Positions 1 to 8,457 are shown, counted from the stretch's first letter. The stretch: 64,000 nt of DNA from Symbiodinium natans (GCA_905221605.1 CAJNDS010002635.1:439001-503000); one strand, 5' to 3'. Numbers and translations are program-made. Notes: generated by a model not told the origin, from the sequence alone.

Positions 1-178
1 GGTGCTTTTTAGCTTAAGGATTCGAAAGGGTTGATTTCTCTAAGATCGGGGTTTAGTGTTTAGGGTTTAGAGTTTAAGGGTTTGGGGTTTAGGGTCTGGA
101 ACACAGTGGACCACCATTCGCAAGGCAACAACTGCTACAAGTTACTCACTCCCGAAATGCCTCGTGCACACCCGCTGA

Positions 179-620
179 GACTCTCCTCACGGCGGGAAAG
201 CTCAACTCAAACTGGAGCGTACCATGGGGACCAATCAGCCCTAAAAGGGTTTATGGTTCATATACCTCAATAGGGATTAACCCTAAACCCTAAACCCTAA
301 ACCCCAACCCCTAGACCCTAAACCCTAAACCCTAAACCCTAAACCCTAAACGTCCCCAAGGTAGAGGTGCGACTAGTCGGCCTGCATCTTTGGCAAACTC
401 GCACCAGAACTACTCGAAAATGTCACAAGCGGCCTTAGGAATGTACCAGGATGGGCGATTTTAGGGCCTATAATCCCCATAATCAAGCCTATAAAGGGCC
501 TGTTTAAGGGGGGTTATAGGGTATATATAGCCCATGTAGGAAGGAATGTCGACGCATGACGTCATGCTGAACTTTCTAGTCTGGCACATGCAGCGCATCC
601 CATCCACTTGCGTCGCGTAA
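179..620 (+). CDS. 3' end of a plus-strand gene, three exons
   Basis: Unrecognised protein. Exons read 179-218, 361-449 and 540-620, ending at TAA 618-620. The first intron (219-360) is a family A element with donor GTACC and acceptor CCCCAAG. The second (450-539) is a family B element with donor GATGGGC and acceptor CATGTAG. Both joins keep one frame. The peptide contains KAQLKLERRGATSRPASLAN, then QNYSKMSQAALGMYQ, then EGMSTHDVMLNFLVWHMQ. The frame is closed just before 179, so the exon cannot extend further upstream in this phase. The product is basic and serine-rich with no known motif. It lies tail to tail with the minus-strand gene ending at 1045. Confidence 0.5.
220..362. mobile_element. 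Family A introner-like element with telomeric core
   Basis: The left end CCATGGGGACCAATCAG and right end CGTCCCCAAGG are imperfect inverted repeats, flanked on both sides by TA. The middle is a run of CCCTAAA units. It forms a complete candidate intron of the plus-strand gene. Confidence 0.6.
450..540. mobile_element. Family B inverted-repeat element, copy 1
   Basis: Starts GATGGGCGATTTTAGGGCC and ends TATAGCCCATGTAGG, so the ATGGGC/GCCCAT ends are inverted. The interior AATCCCC and TATAAAGGGCC motifs recur in copies near 10.4 and 56.2 kb. Splicing it out as GA-AG keeps the frame of the plus-strand gene. Confidence 0.5.
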
Positions 621-696
621 TTTCATGTCGGACATGTTGTCGCAGTTCGACGGGTACATCGGCAAGGGCACAGGGTTACTATCTGCAGGTTCTTCA

Positions 697-763
697 CTAC
701 TACAAATTCCTATTAAGGTATTTGAACCATAAACCCTTTTAGGGTTCATGTAGTCCCCAAGGT
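697..763. mobile_element. Family A element, right half
   Basis: Contains the conserved right arm: TTCCTATTAAGG, then ATGAACCATAAACCC-like sequence, then GGTTCATGTAGTCCCCAAGG. The left arm is not recognisable. Confidence 0.5.
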
Positions 764-920
764 ATCAGAACCCATCGGCCTCCACTAGAGTGCCCTTGTG
801 CATACCCTGCCCGTCCCGTGTGGTGACGCTCTTTCCGCCACCGGGACAGCTTTGGGCCTTTTTTCAGCTTTCCTGGGCTTCGATACCTTCTGGGGCTGCT
901 GTCATGTGAAGGGCCAAGGT
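764..920 (-). CDS. Possible minus-strand exon or 3' UTR
   Basis: An open minus frame gives a basic, serine- and glycine-rich peptide (includes SPGKLKKGPKLSRWRKERHH). It lies beyond the likely stop of the helical-repeat gene at 1045 and could be a further exon if that stop is instead a GTAAG donor. No motif supports a function. Confidence 0.2.
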
Positions 921-1044
921 ACACAGATCTGAGCAGACAAGATAACCCTAAACCCTAAACCCTAAACCCCATAAACCCTAAACCCGATAAGCTTCAGAAT
1001 GCCGGAAGACATCATGCCCAGTGCGAAAAGCCCAACCAAAAATC

Positions 1045-1225
1045 TTACTTGCCACGGCGCCCCTGACTCTTGCCACCCGTGGGGCCCGGAATGTGAATGC
1101 GACAGTAGCGCTGCGCTTCCTCCCACTGCCTCAGATCGATGTCGTTGAAGCCCTGCATCTGGCCCTCGAAGGCATGGGCGATTTCATACACCAAGGGGAT
1201 CATGACGTCATGGTCGAGCTTTAAC
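1045..1225 (-). CDS. Last exon of the helical-repeat gene
   Basis: Acceptor CCCAG/GTTAAAGC joins in frame to the exon ending GTGCG at 1370. The peptide runs LKLDHDVMIPLVYEIAHAF, continues acidic and aromatic, and ends in a basic GKSQGRRGK before TAA. The alternative reading is that GTAAG at the end is a donor rather than Lys-stop. Confidence 0.65.
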
Positions 1226-4200
1226 CTGGGAGACCAACTGTGAAGCCTACCAAGCCTTAAGGGGCCCAATGTGAACCCTAAAAGGGTTCTACTATTTGGG
1301 GGTTTGTATCCCTAAACCCTAAACCCCAAACCCCAAACCCTAAACTCCCCAAAGGGGTCCCCAAGGAACCGCACGCCCGAGAAGGCGATGTTCAAGAGCG
1401 CTTGTGTGCCGATCTCCTTACCTTGGGGACGAAGTATGAGCCCTAGTAGGGTTTAGGGTCTATAGGGTTTAGGGTTTAGGGTTTAGGATTTAGGGTTTAG
1501 GGTTTAGGGTCTAGGGTCTAGGGTTCAATATACCTGAATAGGAATTATAGCAGTCAGGGTATACGACCCCAAGTCTTAGGGTTCATTGCGTCCCCAAGGT
1601 ACAGTGCCCCTTCGCTCGAAGAACCACCTCCCTCGCGAGCTCGCGCACCTGCATGTTTTGGGGTTTAGGGGCTATAGGGTTTAGGGTTGGGTTTAGGGTT
1701 TAGGGTTTAGGGTTTAGGGTTTAGGGTTTAGGGTTTAGGGTTTAGGGTTTAGGGTTTAGGGTTTAGGGTTTAGGGTTTAGGGTTTAGGGTTTAGGGTTTA
1801 GGTTTAAGGGCTACTATGGCCTAGGCCCGTTAAACAGTTGGGTTTTAGGGTGATTCACCCAAAACCCAAAACCCTAAACCCTAAACCCCAAACCCCAAAC
1901 CCTGAAACCCTAAGCCCTAAACCCTAAACCCTAAAGCCCATTCTGGGGCGCCTCCAGGCACTTCAGGCTGTTCATCAGCGCGCTGACCATGCTGGAGCAG
2001 TCCTTGGGGACTAAATGAACCCTAACATTGGGGTCATATAGGGTTTAGGGTTTAGGGTTTAGGCTATAATTCTTATGAAGGTACATGAACCATAAACCCT
2101 TTTAGGGTGTATCATTGCTTTCCAAGGGTCCTGCCACGAGAACTCATCGATCCTTCTTAAGGCTTCGCTGGCAGCCACACCTTGGGGACGAAATGAACCC
2201 CCTTAGGGTTTAGGGTTTAGGGTTTAGGGTTTAGGGTTCACATACCTCATTAGGAGTTGTGGTAGTAGAGGGTCTACGTAGGGTTCATTTCGTCCCCAAG
2301 GCACTTCCAAAGAGCGTCACCATGCGGCCCTTCTGGCTTAGGCGGTTGAAGGCCCAGGCACAGTTTGCGATGGCCTGTGGGGGGTATGCCTCAATATTCG
2401 CCGCGGCGTTTTGGGCCGCAACGTCGAAGAAGTTCAAGACTTCCGCGCCCTTCATCACATCCTTTGGGCACCAAGTGAACCCTCAACAATTGGGGGTCTA
2501 TAATGCCCTGACTACTATGTTTCCTATTAAGGTAATATGAAGCCATAAACCCCTTTCAGGGCTCAAGATTCCCATTAAGGAAATATGAACCCTGAACCTT
2601 TTAGGGTTCCTCTCGTCCCCAAGGATCCACCCTAAACCCTAAACCCTGAACCCTAAACCCCAAACCCTAAACCCTAAACCCTAAACCCAAGGAGCCAGCG
2701 TCGCCAGCGACCACGCGACGTTGGACACACCCTGCGGCGTGAAGTCGCCGATGCGCAACGCGGCCTCAGAGGCCACCGACTCGGCGAACCACCACACCTT
2801 GCATCCCAAGGTCGGGGTTTAGGGTTTAGGGTTTAGGGTTTAGGGTTTAGGGTTTAGGGTTAGGGTTTAGGGTTTAGGGTTTAGGGTTTAAGGTTTAGGG
2901 TTTAGGGTTTAGGGTTTAGGGTTTAGGGCTTCAGGGTTTCAGGGTTTCAGGGTTTCAGGGTTTCAGGGTTTAGGGTTTAGGGTTTATATAGGGTTTAGGG
3001 TTTAGGGTTTAGGGTTTAGGGTTTATATAGGGTTCAGGGTTCAGGGTTTAGGGTTTAGGGTTTATATAGGGTTTAGGGTTTAGGGTTTGGGGTTTAGGGC
3101 TTAGGGTTTAGGGTTACTATGAAAAGTTGTTGGGTTTACTATACTCATAGACATGTGAACATGATTTTGAACAATGGCCCAGAAGCGTCCTCGAAGCAAA
3201 TGTCGTTCGGCTTGGATCGGGACCTGCGTCCAATCCTTGGGGCCGACATGAACCCTAAAAGGGTTTAGGGTTTAGGGTTCAGAATGTTCATATACCTTAA
3301 TCGGAATTACAAAAGTCAGGGAATATGACCCCAATTTTAGGGTTCATTTCGTCACCAAGAATCAGTTTTGCCATGGCCCACAGCGCCATGGACAGCTCCT
3401 CTTGGGTTAGGTTTGGGGGGGGCCCTGCAAAAAAAAGTCTGTATACTCTAAACCCCTATAAACCCCATAAACCCTATAAACCCTATAAACCCTATGAACC
3501 TTATAAACCCTATAAATTATCTATAAACCCTATAAACCCTATAAACCCTAAACCGCGAATTAGACAGGGGGATTAAGGGTAATAACAACAAGAAATGATG
3601 TTCAAGCCTACTCCCTAAACCCTCAACCCTCAACCCTAAACCCTACCCCCTAAACCCCAAATCCTAAACCCAAAACCCTAAACCCCTGTCCTGCGGAAAA
3701 AACATCTTCATAAGGCCTTCCGCAGCCCTTGTCCGCCGTGCCACATCGCCTATACTGAACAGGGCTTAGGGTTTAGGGTTTAGGGTTTAGGGTTTAGGGT
3801 TTAGGGCTTAGGGCTTAGGGCTTAGGGCTTAGGGAAAAATATTTTCCAAGCACTCCCAAGTCTCCGCAGAAGAGCCTCACTGCATCCCTGTCCAAAGGAG
3901 CGCGGCATTCCGACTGGAACTTGGCACCTTGGGGACGAATTATGAGCCCTAACAAGGTTTATGGTTCAATATGCCTCCATAGGGTTTAGGGTTTGGGGTT
4001 TAGGGTTTAGGGTTCATATACCTTGTTAGGAAATACTTTCAGTCAGGGTCATATGACCCTCAAAGGGTAGGGTTCATCATCGGCCCCCAAGGCGCAGGCC
4101 CAGAGGCTGTTGGCCAGACCCTGCGGAGAGATCTCCCTGTACCTTGGGGGACTTAATGAGCCCTAAAAAGGTTTAGGGTTTAGGGTTTAGGGTTTAGGGT

Positions 4201-5959
4201 TTAGGGTTTAGGGTTTAGGGTTTAGGGTTTCGGGTTTCGGGTTTAGGGTTGATATCCCTTCATAGGGATTCGAGTAGTCAGGGTATATGACCCCAAGTTG
4301 AGGGTTCATTTCGTCCCCAAGGAGCATTACCTCCTTGATGTGGTAGAGGCACTCGTTACCTTACTTCTCCAATAACCAGGGGGGAAAAAAAAGGGTTATC
4401 CTAAACCCTAAACCCTAAATCCTACACTTTATATGGTTCCTATTTAAACAAAGGAAACCCCAAAAAGCTTGTAAAGCTCAGCTCTTGGAGAAGTAAGCCA
4501 AAGGGAAAAAAAGATGGTAAAACTTTACGACTCCTACAAAACAAGAAGGAAAACAAACCCTAAACCCTAAACCCTAAACCCTAAACCCTAAACCCTAAAC
4601 CCTAAACCCTAAACCCTAAACCCTAAACCCTAAACCCTAAACCCTAAAGAAACTAACCATACAGTTCATCTCTTGGAGAAGGAAGCTGCGGAAGGACTTT
4701 ACTTCCCTGCCCTTTATCATTCCTATTTAAAAAAAGGAAGCCCTAAACCCTAAGCCCTAAGCCCTAAGCCCTAAACCCTTTATCATTCCTATAAAAAAAG
4801 GGTTTAGGGTTTAGGGTTTAGGGTTTAGGGTTTAGGGTTTAGGGTTTAGCTTTTCAAGGTGTAGCTCTTGGAGAAGTTGCAGAAGGCTTTCGCTTCCCGG
4901 CCCTTGAGCCCGATCTTCGCCACCGCCCAGAAGCTGTTGGTGAGGCACTGCGTGCTGAACTTCTCAAGCCGCAAAGTGCATTGCATCATCACCTTGGGGG
5001 GACGAAAAGGAACCCGAAAAGGGTTTAGGGTTTAGGGTTTAGGATTCACATACCTTAGTAGGTAAGTATCATCGCCAGGACATATGACCCCTAGGGCTCA
5101 TGTCGTCCCCGAGGCACCCGATATGCGAGCTGCAGTCCCTCCGGCCGCAGCCCGCACAAGCTCTCGCTCAACCTGGCCAGGCCCCAAAGAGTGTTTGAAA
5201 GCTCCTTGCTCGACCACTGGTGCATGACTGGCGGGGAGGTTTGTGCGAGCTGGGCGATGATGGCCTGCACATCGTAGCCTTTGACCCCAAGCTTTCCGAG
5301 GGCCCAGATGGTTTGCATGATGGCGCGTGGAGTTGTGAGCCCTTGGGCCTTTGACCTAAGCACTGACACAACGCTTTCAAGGCGTGGGTCATCTAACACA
5401 TGCTCCAATCCTCCCATGGCGCCATAGGCATTTTCATCCGCAAGCTTCGCCATGCGGTGGAGACCGGACGCAAGCGAAAACACCTCACAAGCCCCGGCGA
5501 CCTCTGACAATGTGGACAATGTGGAGAGTACCTCCTCCACATCTTCTTTTAAGTCCCATGCCGGTCCAGATGGCCCTCCGATGACGAACTCTGGCTCGTT
5601 GAGCGAAACTTTCGGGGGATCTGCCTTGGACTCGGTGGAGCCCTCGAAGCTAATGAGCTCGTGCAGTTTCAACACCTGCTGCTCCGGCTGCGATTTGTCT
5701 TGCTTCACGTAACCCGTTGCCACATACCAAGTCATGCAAATCTCCGGTTGCACAACGACATGCCCAGGCGCACCGGCGTAGTGAAACGTTGGGTCGGGCT
5801 GAACCGGCTGCGCCACAAAGCCTGAAAAAGCCATTGCTTGCAAACTACAGAGGCCACCAAGGAGGCCCGGTGCGCGTGCGAACTCCGAAACCCACAGGCC
5901 GCGAGCTACAGGGTCCTTGAGCCGAGATGGCATTCGAATGCCAGAAGCAGGGCTGCATG
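1045..5959 (-). CDS. Helical-repeat (OPR/RAP-like) protein, multi-exon gene
   Basis: Read on the minus strand, exons include 5118-5959, 4863-4992, 4326-4359, 4096-4142, 3854-3927, ~3688-3745, 3364-3398, ~3171-3235, 2687-2797, 2305-2461, 2131-2180, 1952-2002, 1603-1648, 1370-1421 and 1045-1225 (stop TAA at 1045). The peptides repeat a helical signature resembling the octotricopeptide/RAP/FASTK-like RNA-binding proteins of algae, apicomplexans and dinoflagellates: SNTLWGLARL, LTNSFWAVAKIGLKG, ISPQGLANSLWACAKF, LSMALWAMAKL, TPQGVSNVAWSLATLA, AIANCAWAFNRLSQKG and ALLNIAFSGVR. Such proteins usually act on organellar RNA; that role is inference. No RAP domain was recognised at the C-terminus. Most introns are family A elements whose removal keeps frame. 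Upstream exons probably lie at 6.0-8.2 kb. Confidence 0.75.
1226..1369. mobile_element. Family A element forming an intron (GT-AG)
   Basis: The left end is decayed (CCTGGGAGACCAACTGTGAA); the right end is intact (GGGGTCCCCAAGG). AA flanks both sides. On the minus sense strand the donor is GTTCC and the acceptor CAG/G. The join gives SGVR-LKLDHD in frame. Confidence 0.7.
1422..1602. mobile_element. Family A element forming an intron, telomeric interior
   Basis: Ends CCTTGGGGACGAAGTATGAG and GTTCATTGCGTCCCCAAGG, flanked by TA. The interior holds (TTTAGGG)n. Minus donor GTACC and acceptor CCCCAAG/GTAAGG join LRAKGHC to KEIGTQALLN in frame. Confidence 0.8.
1671..1805. repeat. Interstitial telomeric tract (TTTAGGG)n
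   Basis: Nearly perfect heptamer run of about 18 units in the intron upstream of the exon at 1603-1648. On the sense strand of the minus gene it reads CCCTAAA. Confidence 0.95.
2003..2130. mobile_element. Family A element forming a GA-AG intron
   Basis: Right end decayed to TTTCCAAGG, left end CCTTGGGGACTAAATGAACCC. Flanking duplication GT (AC on the sense strand). The minus donor GACCCTTGG and acceptor AAG/GACTGC join DEFSWQ to DCSSMVSALM in frame, so the intron begins with GA. Confidence 0.75.
2181..2304. mobile_element. Family A element forming a GT-AG intron
   Basis: Ends CCTTGGGGACGAAATGAACC and TTCATTTCGTCCCCAAGG with CA on both sides (TG on the sense strand). Donor GTGCC and acceptor AAG/GTGTGG join VTLFGS to VAASEALRRIDEF in frame. 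Confidence 0.8.
2305..2461 (-). CDS. Helical-repeat exon
   Basis: Encodes DVMKGAEVLNFFDVAAQNAA followed by YPPQAIANCAWAFNRLSQKG, a clear helix-turn-helix repeat of the OPR/RAP-like type. The acceptor is CAAAG/GATGTG. Both neighbouring joins are phase-compatible. Confidence 0.8.
2462..2626. mobile_element. Family A element next to a telomeric tract
   Basis: Left end CCTTTGGGCACCAAGTGAACC and right end CTCGTCCCCAAGG, flanked by AT. A short CCCTAAA tract (2629-2690) follows. The whole 2462-2686 block is best read as one intron whose donor GTTTAGGG comes from the telomeric tract. Confidence 0.65.
2687..2797 (-). CDS. Helical-repeat exon
   Basis: Encodes VWWFAESVASEAALRIGDF then TPQGVSNVAWSLATLAPW. 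The acceptor GCAAG/GTGTGG borders the short palindrome CCTTGGGATGCAAGG, possibly a remnant of a family A copy. The donor appears to be GG/GTTTAGGG, telomere sequence. Confidence 0.75.
2817..3115. repeat. Long degenerate telomeric tract
   Basis: TTTAGGG units mixed with TTTCAGGG, GTTCAGGG and TATATAGGG variants, which occur in local clusters. This suggests tandem expansion of already mutated units. Confidence 0.9.
3236..3363. mobile_element. Family A element forming a GA-AG intron
   Basis: Ends CCTTGGGGCCGACATGAACC and TTTCGTCACCAAGA with AT duplicated. Sense donor GATTC and acceptor AAG/GATTGG join ALWAMAKL to IGRRSRSKPND in frame. Confidence 0.75.
3364..3398 (-). CDS. Short helical-repeat exon
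   Basis: Encodes ELSMALWAMAKL, a typical repeat core. The 5' edge is uncertain because the preceding NLTQE also reads open. Confidence 0.65.
3854..3927 (-). CDS. Helical-repeat exon
   Basis: Encodes AKFQSECRAPLDRDAVRLF followed by CGDLG. It joins in frame to the preceding exon so that the repeat core reads ANSLWACAKFQSE. Donor is probably GTGCTTGG. Confidence 0.7.
3928..4095. mobile_element. Family A element forming a GC-AG intron
   Basis: Ends CCTTGGGGACGAATTATGAG and CATCGGCCCCCAAGG. The duplicated CA has become CG on one side, giving the sense donor GCGCC instead of GTGCC. Removal restores SLWAC-AKFQSE. Confidence 0.75.
4096..4142 (-). CDS. Helical-repeat exon
   Basis: Encodes YREISPQGLANSLWAC, flanked by family A introns on both sides. 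Both joins are in frame. Confidence 0.8.
4143..4325. mobile_element. Family A element with telomeric interior
   Basis: Ends CCTTGGGGGACTTAATGAGC and TCATTTCGTCCCCAAGG around a (TTTAGGG)n core. Sense donor GCTCC and acceptor CAAG/GTACAGG join HIKEV-M-YREISPQ in frame. The flanking dinucleotides differ (TA and AG), so one side has mutated. Confidence 0.65.
4360..4862. repeat. Compound intron with three exon-edge copies and telomeric tracts
   Basis: The edge of the exon starting at 4863 (CTCTTGGAGAAG on the + strand) recurs at about 4364 (inverted), 4483 and 4671, separated by CCCTAAA or TTTAGGG tracts at 4395-4425, 4556-4648 and 4740-4850. The copy at 4671 carries about 30 bases resembling the neighbouring exon, including a GAAGGnnTTnnnTTCCC block. 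Confidence 0.7.
4863..4992 (-). CDS. Helical-repeat exon
   Basis: Encodes VMMQCTLRLEKFSTQCLTN then SFWAVAKIGLKGREAKAF. It follows the large exon in phase 0. The downstream donor is unclear: the frame-preserving cut would start with A rather than G. Confidence 0.75.
4993..5117. mobile_element. Family A element forming a GT-AG intron
   Basis: Ends CCTTGGGGGGACGAAAAGG and ATGTCGTCCCCGAGG, flanked by CA. Sense donor GTGCC and acceptor CAAG/GTGATG join LQLAYR to VMMQCTL in phase 0. Confidence 0.8.
5118..5959 (-). CDS. Largest exon of the helical-repeat gene
   Basis: An 842-bp open frame with no telomeric sequence, the longest coding stretch in the window. The N-terminal half contains an aromatic region (PDPTFHYAGAPGHVVVQPE) and an acidic linker (DLKEDVEEVLSTLSTL). 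The C-terminal half contains helical repeats (PRAIMQTIWALGKLGVKG and SSKELSNTLWGLARLSE). An internal ATG lies near 5933, but the frame stays open upstream to an AG at 5960, so this is more likely an internal exon. Confidence 0.8.
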
Positions 5960-6045
5960 CTATGGATTTAGGGTTTAGGGTTTAGGGTTTAGGATTTAGG
6001 GTTTAGGGTTTAGGGCTTAGGGCTTAGGGTTCAGGGTTTAGGGAG

Positions 6046-6096
6046 AAGATGCCCCCTTCCACGCATGCCGCTCCATCGCACCACCTTTGGGCGTGC
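6046..6096 (-). CDS. Possible upstream exon of the helical-repeat gene
   Basis: The frame after CCGCAAG/G reads TPKGGAMERHAWKGASSP. The ATG inside could be a start codon. It lies beside a family A element (6097-6208). Confidence 0.35.
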
Positions 6097-6208
6097 CTTG
6101 CGGACCAGATGAATCCAAGATTACAAAATCATATACCCTAGAGCTACCAGAACGCATCTTCTTTGTGTCTGGACCATAAACCCTTTTAGGGTTCCTTTTC
6201 GTCCCCAA
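6097..6208. mobile_element. Family A element
   Basis: Left end CCTTGCGGACCAGATGAATCC, right end TCCTTTTCGTCCCCAAGG, with conserved middle ACCATAAACCCTTTTAGGG. The flanking dinucleotides do not match. Confidence 0.6.
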
Positions 6209-6296
6209 GGAGGATGTCCCCCCCCTGCCCCCAAAACCTTAAACCCTAGACCCTGAACCCTAAACCCTAAACCCTAAACCCCCCCCCCCCCCCTCC

Positions 6297-6369
6297 CTTG
6301 TCCGTCCGCCTCCAGGCTGCCCGCCTGGCGCCAGCGCTTTCGAGCCAAGGCCAGTGGTGCCTTCACAAG
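6297..6369 (-). CDS. Possible exon
   Basis: The minus frame reads APLALARKRWRQAGSLEADG between a C-tract and a telomeric tract. No motif. It may belong to the helical-repeat gene. Confidence 0.35.
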
Positions 6370-6770
6370 TTAGGGTTTGGGGTTTGGGGTTTAGGGTTTG
6401 GGGTTTAGGGTTTGGGGTTTAGGGTTTGGGGTTTAGGGTTTAGGGTTTGGGGTTTAGGGTTCAAGGTTTAGGGTTTAGGGCTTTAGGGCTTTAGGGCTTT
6501 AGGGCTTATGGCCTTTAGGGTTTAGGGTTTAGGGTTTAGGGTTTCCGGTTGCCATGTTATAAACAAGGGTAACCTTTTTTGGGGTGGTTTCGGGTTTATA
6601 GGGTTCAGGGTTTTAGGGGTTTAGGGTTTATAGGGTTTAGGGTACGTTATAAGGGAACCTTGAACCACAAAAGGGCACGAGGCGCTTCCGCCGGGCACCC
6701 AAGCACATGAGTGGAATGTGCGGTTAATTAGGGTTTAGGGTTTAGGGTTTCGGGTTTAGGGTTTCGGGAA

Positions 6771-6862
6771 CAATAAATTGGGGGTCATATACTGTGACTA
6801 CTAAAATTCCTATTAAGGTAATTGAACCATATACCATGTTAGGGTTCATTGAGTCCCCAAGG
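6771..6862. mobile_element. Family A element, left end lost
   Basis: Internal TGGGGGTCATATAC and right arm GGTTCATTGAGTCCCCAAGG are present. The left end is replaced by telomeric sequence. The minus frame just beyond it (6863-6920) reads QSVGSFGVLRDVTTLLQ, probably an exon. Confidence 0.5.
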
Positions 6863-7195
6863 CTTGGAGCAATGTCGTAACATCCCTCAGAACCCCAAAG
6901 GAACCCACAGATTGGATCACATACCCCATATGCTACAATAGTCCTTCATTGCGGCCTGTGCCCTAAACCCCCTAAACCCTAAACCCTAAAGGCCTGCTTG
7001 ACGTACGTAGGGTTTAGCCCTGCCCCTATAAACCATAAACCCTAAAGTTGAGGGTTCAGGGTTTATAGGGTCAGGGGACTGATAACCCGAATTATGACAC
7101 GATAACTGGACGTATCAGCCCCCTAAGTCCTCTAAGTAGGCAATACGTAGACTTTTTCATTGGGGTCCTCCGAGGAGGGTCCCTTTTCGGGTCCT

Positions 7196-7481
7196 TTTCC
7201 TGGGAACCATATGAGCCCCAAGAATGGGGTCACTACTATAATTCCGATTAAGGTATATGAACCGTAAACCCTTTCAACCGTCATAGTTCGTCCCCATGGT
7301 TGAGGGTGCAAACTTTATCCCGCTGGCGCCACAGCGCTCGCCACACGATGGTCGGACCAATCATGAACCCTAAATTTTGTGGTCATATACCCATATTTTG
7401 CTAGAATCCCTATGACGTATGGCATACGGCTTCAATCCCAAACCCTAAACCCTTTAGGTCTTCCAACTTGGCCCCCAAGGC
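7196..7481. mobile_element. Two diverged family A elements around a short exon
   Basis: Copies at 7196-7300 and 7347-7481 keep the internal TATAATTCCGATTAAGG and right ends CCCCATGG and CCCCCAAGG. Between them a minus frame reads IVWRALWRQRDKVCTL, a likely short exon. Confidence 0.5.
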
Positions 7482-7482
7482 T

Positions 7483-7657
7483 TTGCGAGCTTTCGCAGAC
7501 CGTACCACGGTTTGCACAGCCTTAGTAGGGAATGAGGGAATGAGCACCCTATATCCACCCTTTAAGGGATTATACCTCATTCCCTCATTGGACAAAGGCG
7601 CCTCCATAGCCGCAGGGAACACAAAAGCGGCAAGTGACTCCTGCCCAGTGGTGCTGC
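7483..7657 (-). CDS. Exon pair split by an inverted-repeat insert
   Basis: The minus frame reads STTGQESLAAFVFPAAMEAP, then crosses an insert with inverted GTAGGGAATGAGGGA arms (about 7519-7592), then reads AVQTVVRSAKARK. The insert is also open in frame. The upstream join through the family A element at 7658-7791 (GC donor) is phase-compatible. Probably part of the helical-repeat gene. Confidence 0.45.
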
Positions 7658-7791
7658 CTTGGGGCCGACATGAACCCTAAAATTGGGGTCATATAGGGTT
7701 TAAGGTTTAGGGTTTAGGGTTTAGGGTAACTTCTTTTACCCCTATTCAGGTACATGAACCATAAACCCTTTTACGGTTCATTTAGTCCCCA
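7658..7791. mobile_element. Family A element
   Basis: Ends CCTTGGGGCCGACATGAACC and TCATTTAGTCCCCAAGG, flanked by TG on both sides, with a short TTTAGGG tract inside. Confidence 0.75.
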
Positions 7792-7808
7792 AGGTGCGTG
7801 GTGCTGAC

Positions 7809-7920
7809 CCTTTCAGGGTCCATGTACCTGTATGGTACATACTTGGGCCTCAAAGGGGTTCCCATAGAGTAGCTCTAGTGCCCAAGTATATACTACATAG
7901 GTACATGGGCCCTTAGGGTG
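7809..7920. mobile_element. Family D inverted-repeat element, copy 1
   Basis: Arms CAGGGTCCATGTACCTGTA and TAGGTACATGGGCCCTTAGGG are inverted. Internal ACTTGGGCC / GGCCCAAGT-like motifs recur in four other copies. Confidence 0.75.
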
Positions 7921-8457
7921 AGTGCTGGTTTTCCAAGTATGTAGGTGTAGGGTTTCCTAAACCTAAACCCTAAACCCTAAACCCTAAACCCTAAACCCTA
8001 AACCCTAAACCCTAACCCTACATCCTAAACTCCAGCGTGAGCCACAACGGAATGCTCAAACACCCGGGTCCTCACCAAACAAGCTCGTGCCGGCAGGTGG
8101 ACCGCCTCCACTTAGGCCCCAGAGCTAGCATTCTTTCGGGTTTAGGGTTTAGGGCTTAGGGTTTTAGAGTTGAGGGTTTCGGGTTTTGGGTTTAGGGTTT
8201 AGGGTTTAGGAAAGCAGCTCTCACAACTCAGCTTGAACAAGTTCTTCAGTGACAGTGTGTCTTCAAACCGGCCCTACTAGATTACATAAACAGATGTGCG
8301 CACACGTACTCACATAAGATATGTATACACACGTCTACACCGACATATGCATGCCCGTAGATACACAGATGTATATAGTATACATATGTTTTTTTATTTA
8401 ATTACAATATATTCGAATCTACTATATTGTATTTTATAGAGTCACAGGGCTATCTTC

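Noticed and set aside
2259-2540. Plus ORF of 93 residues
   Set aside because: Shadow of the minus helical-repeat exon 2305-2461, which has a far better protein pattern and in-frame joins.
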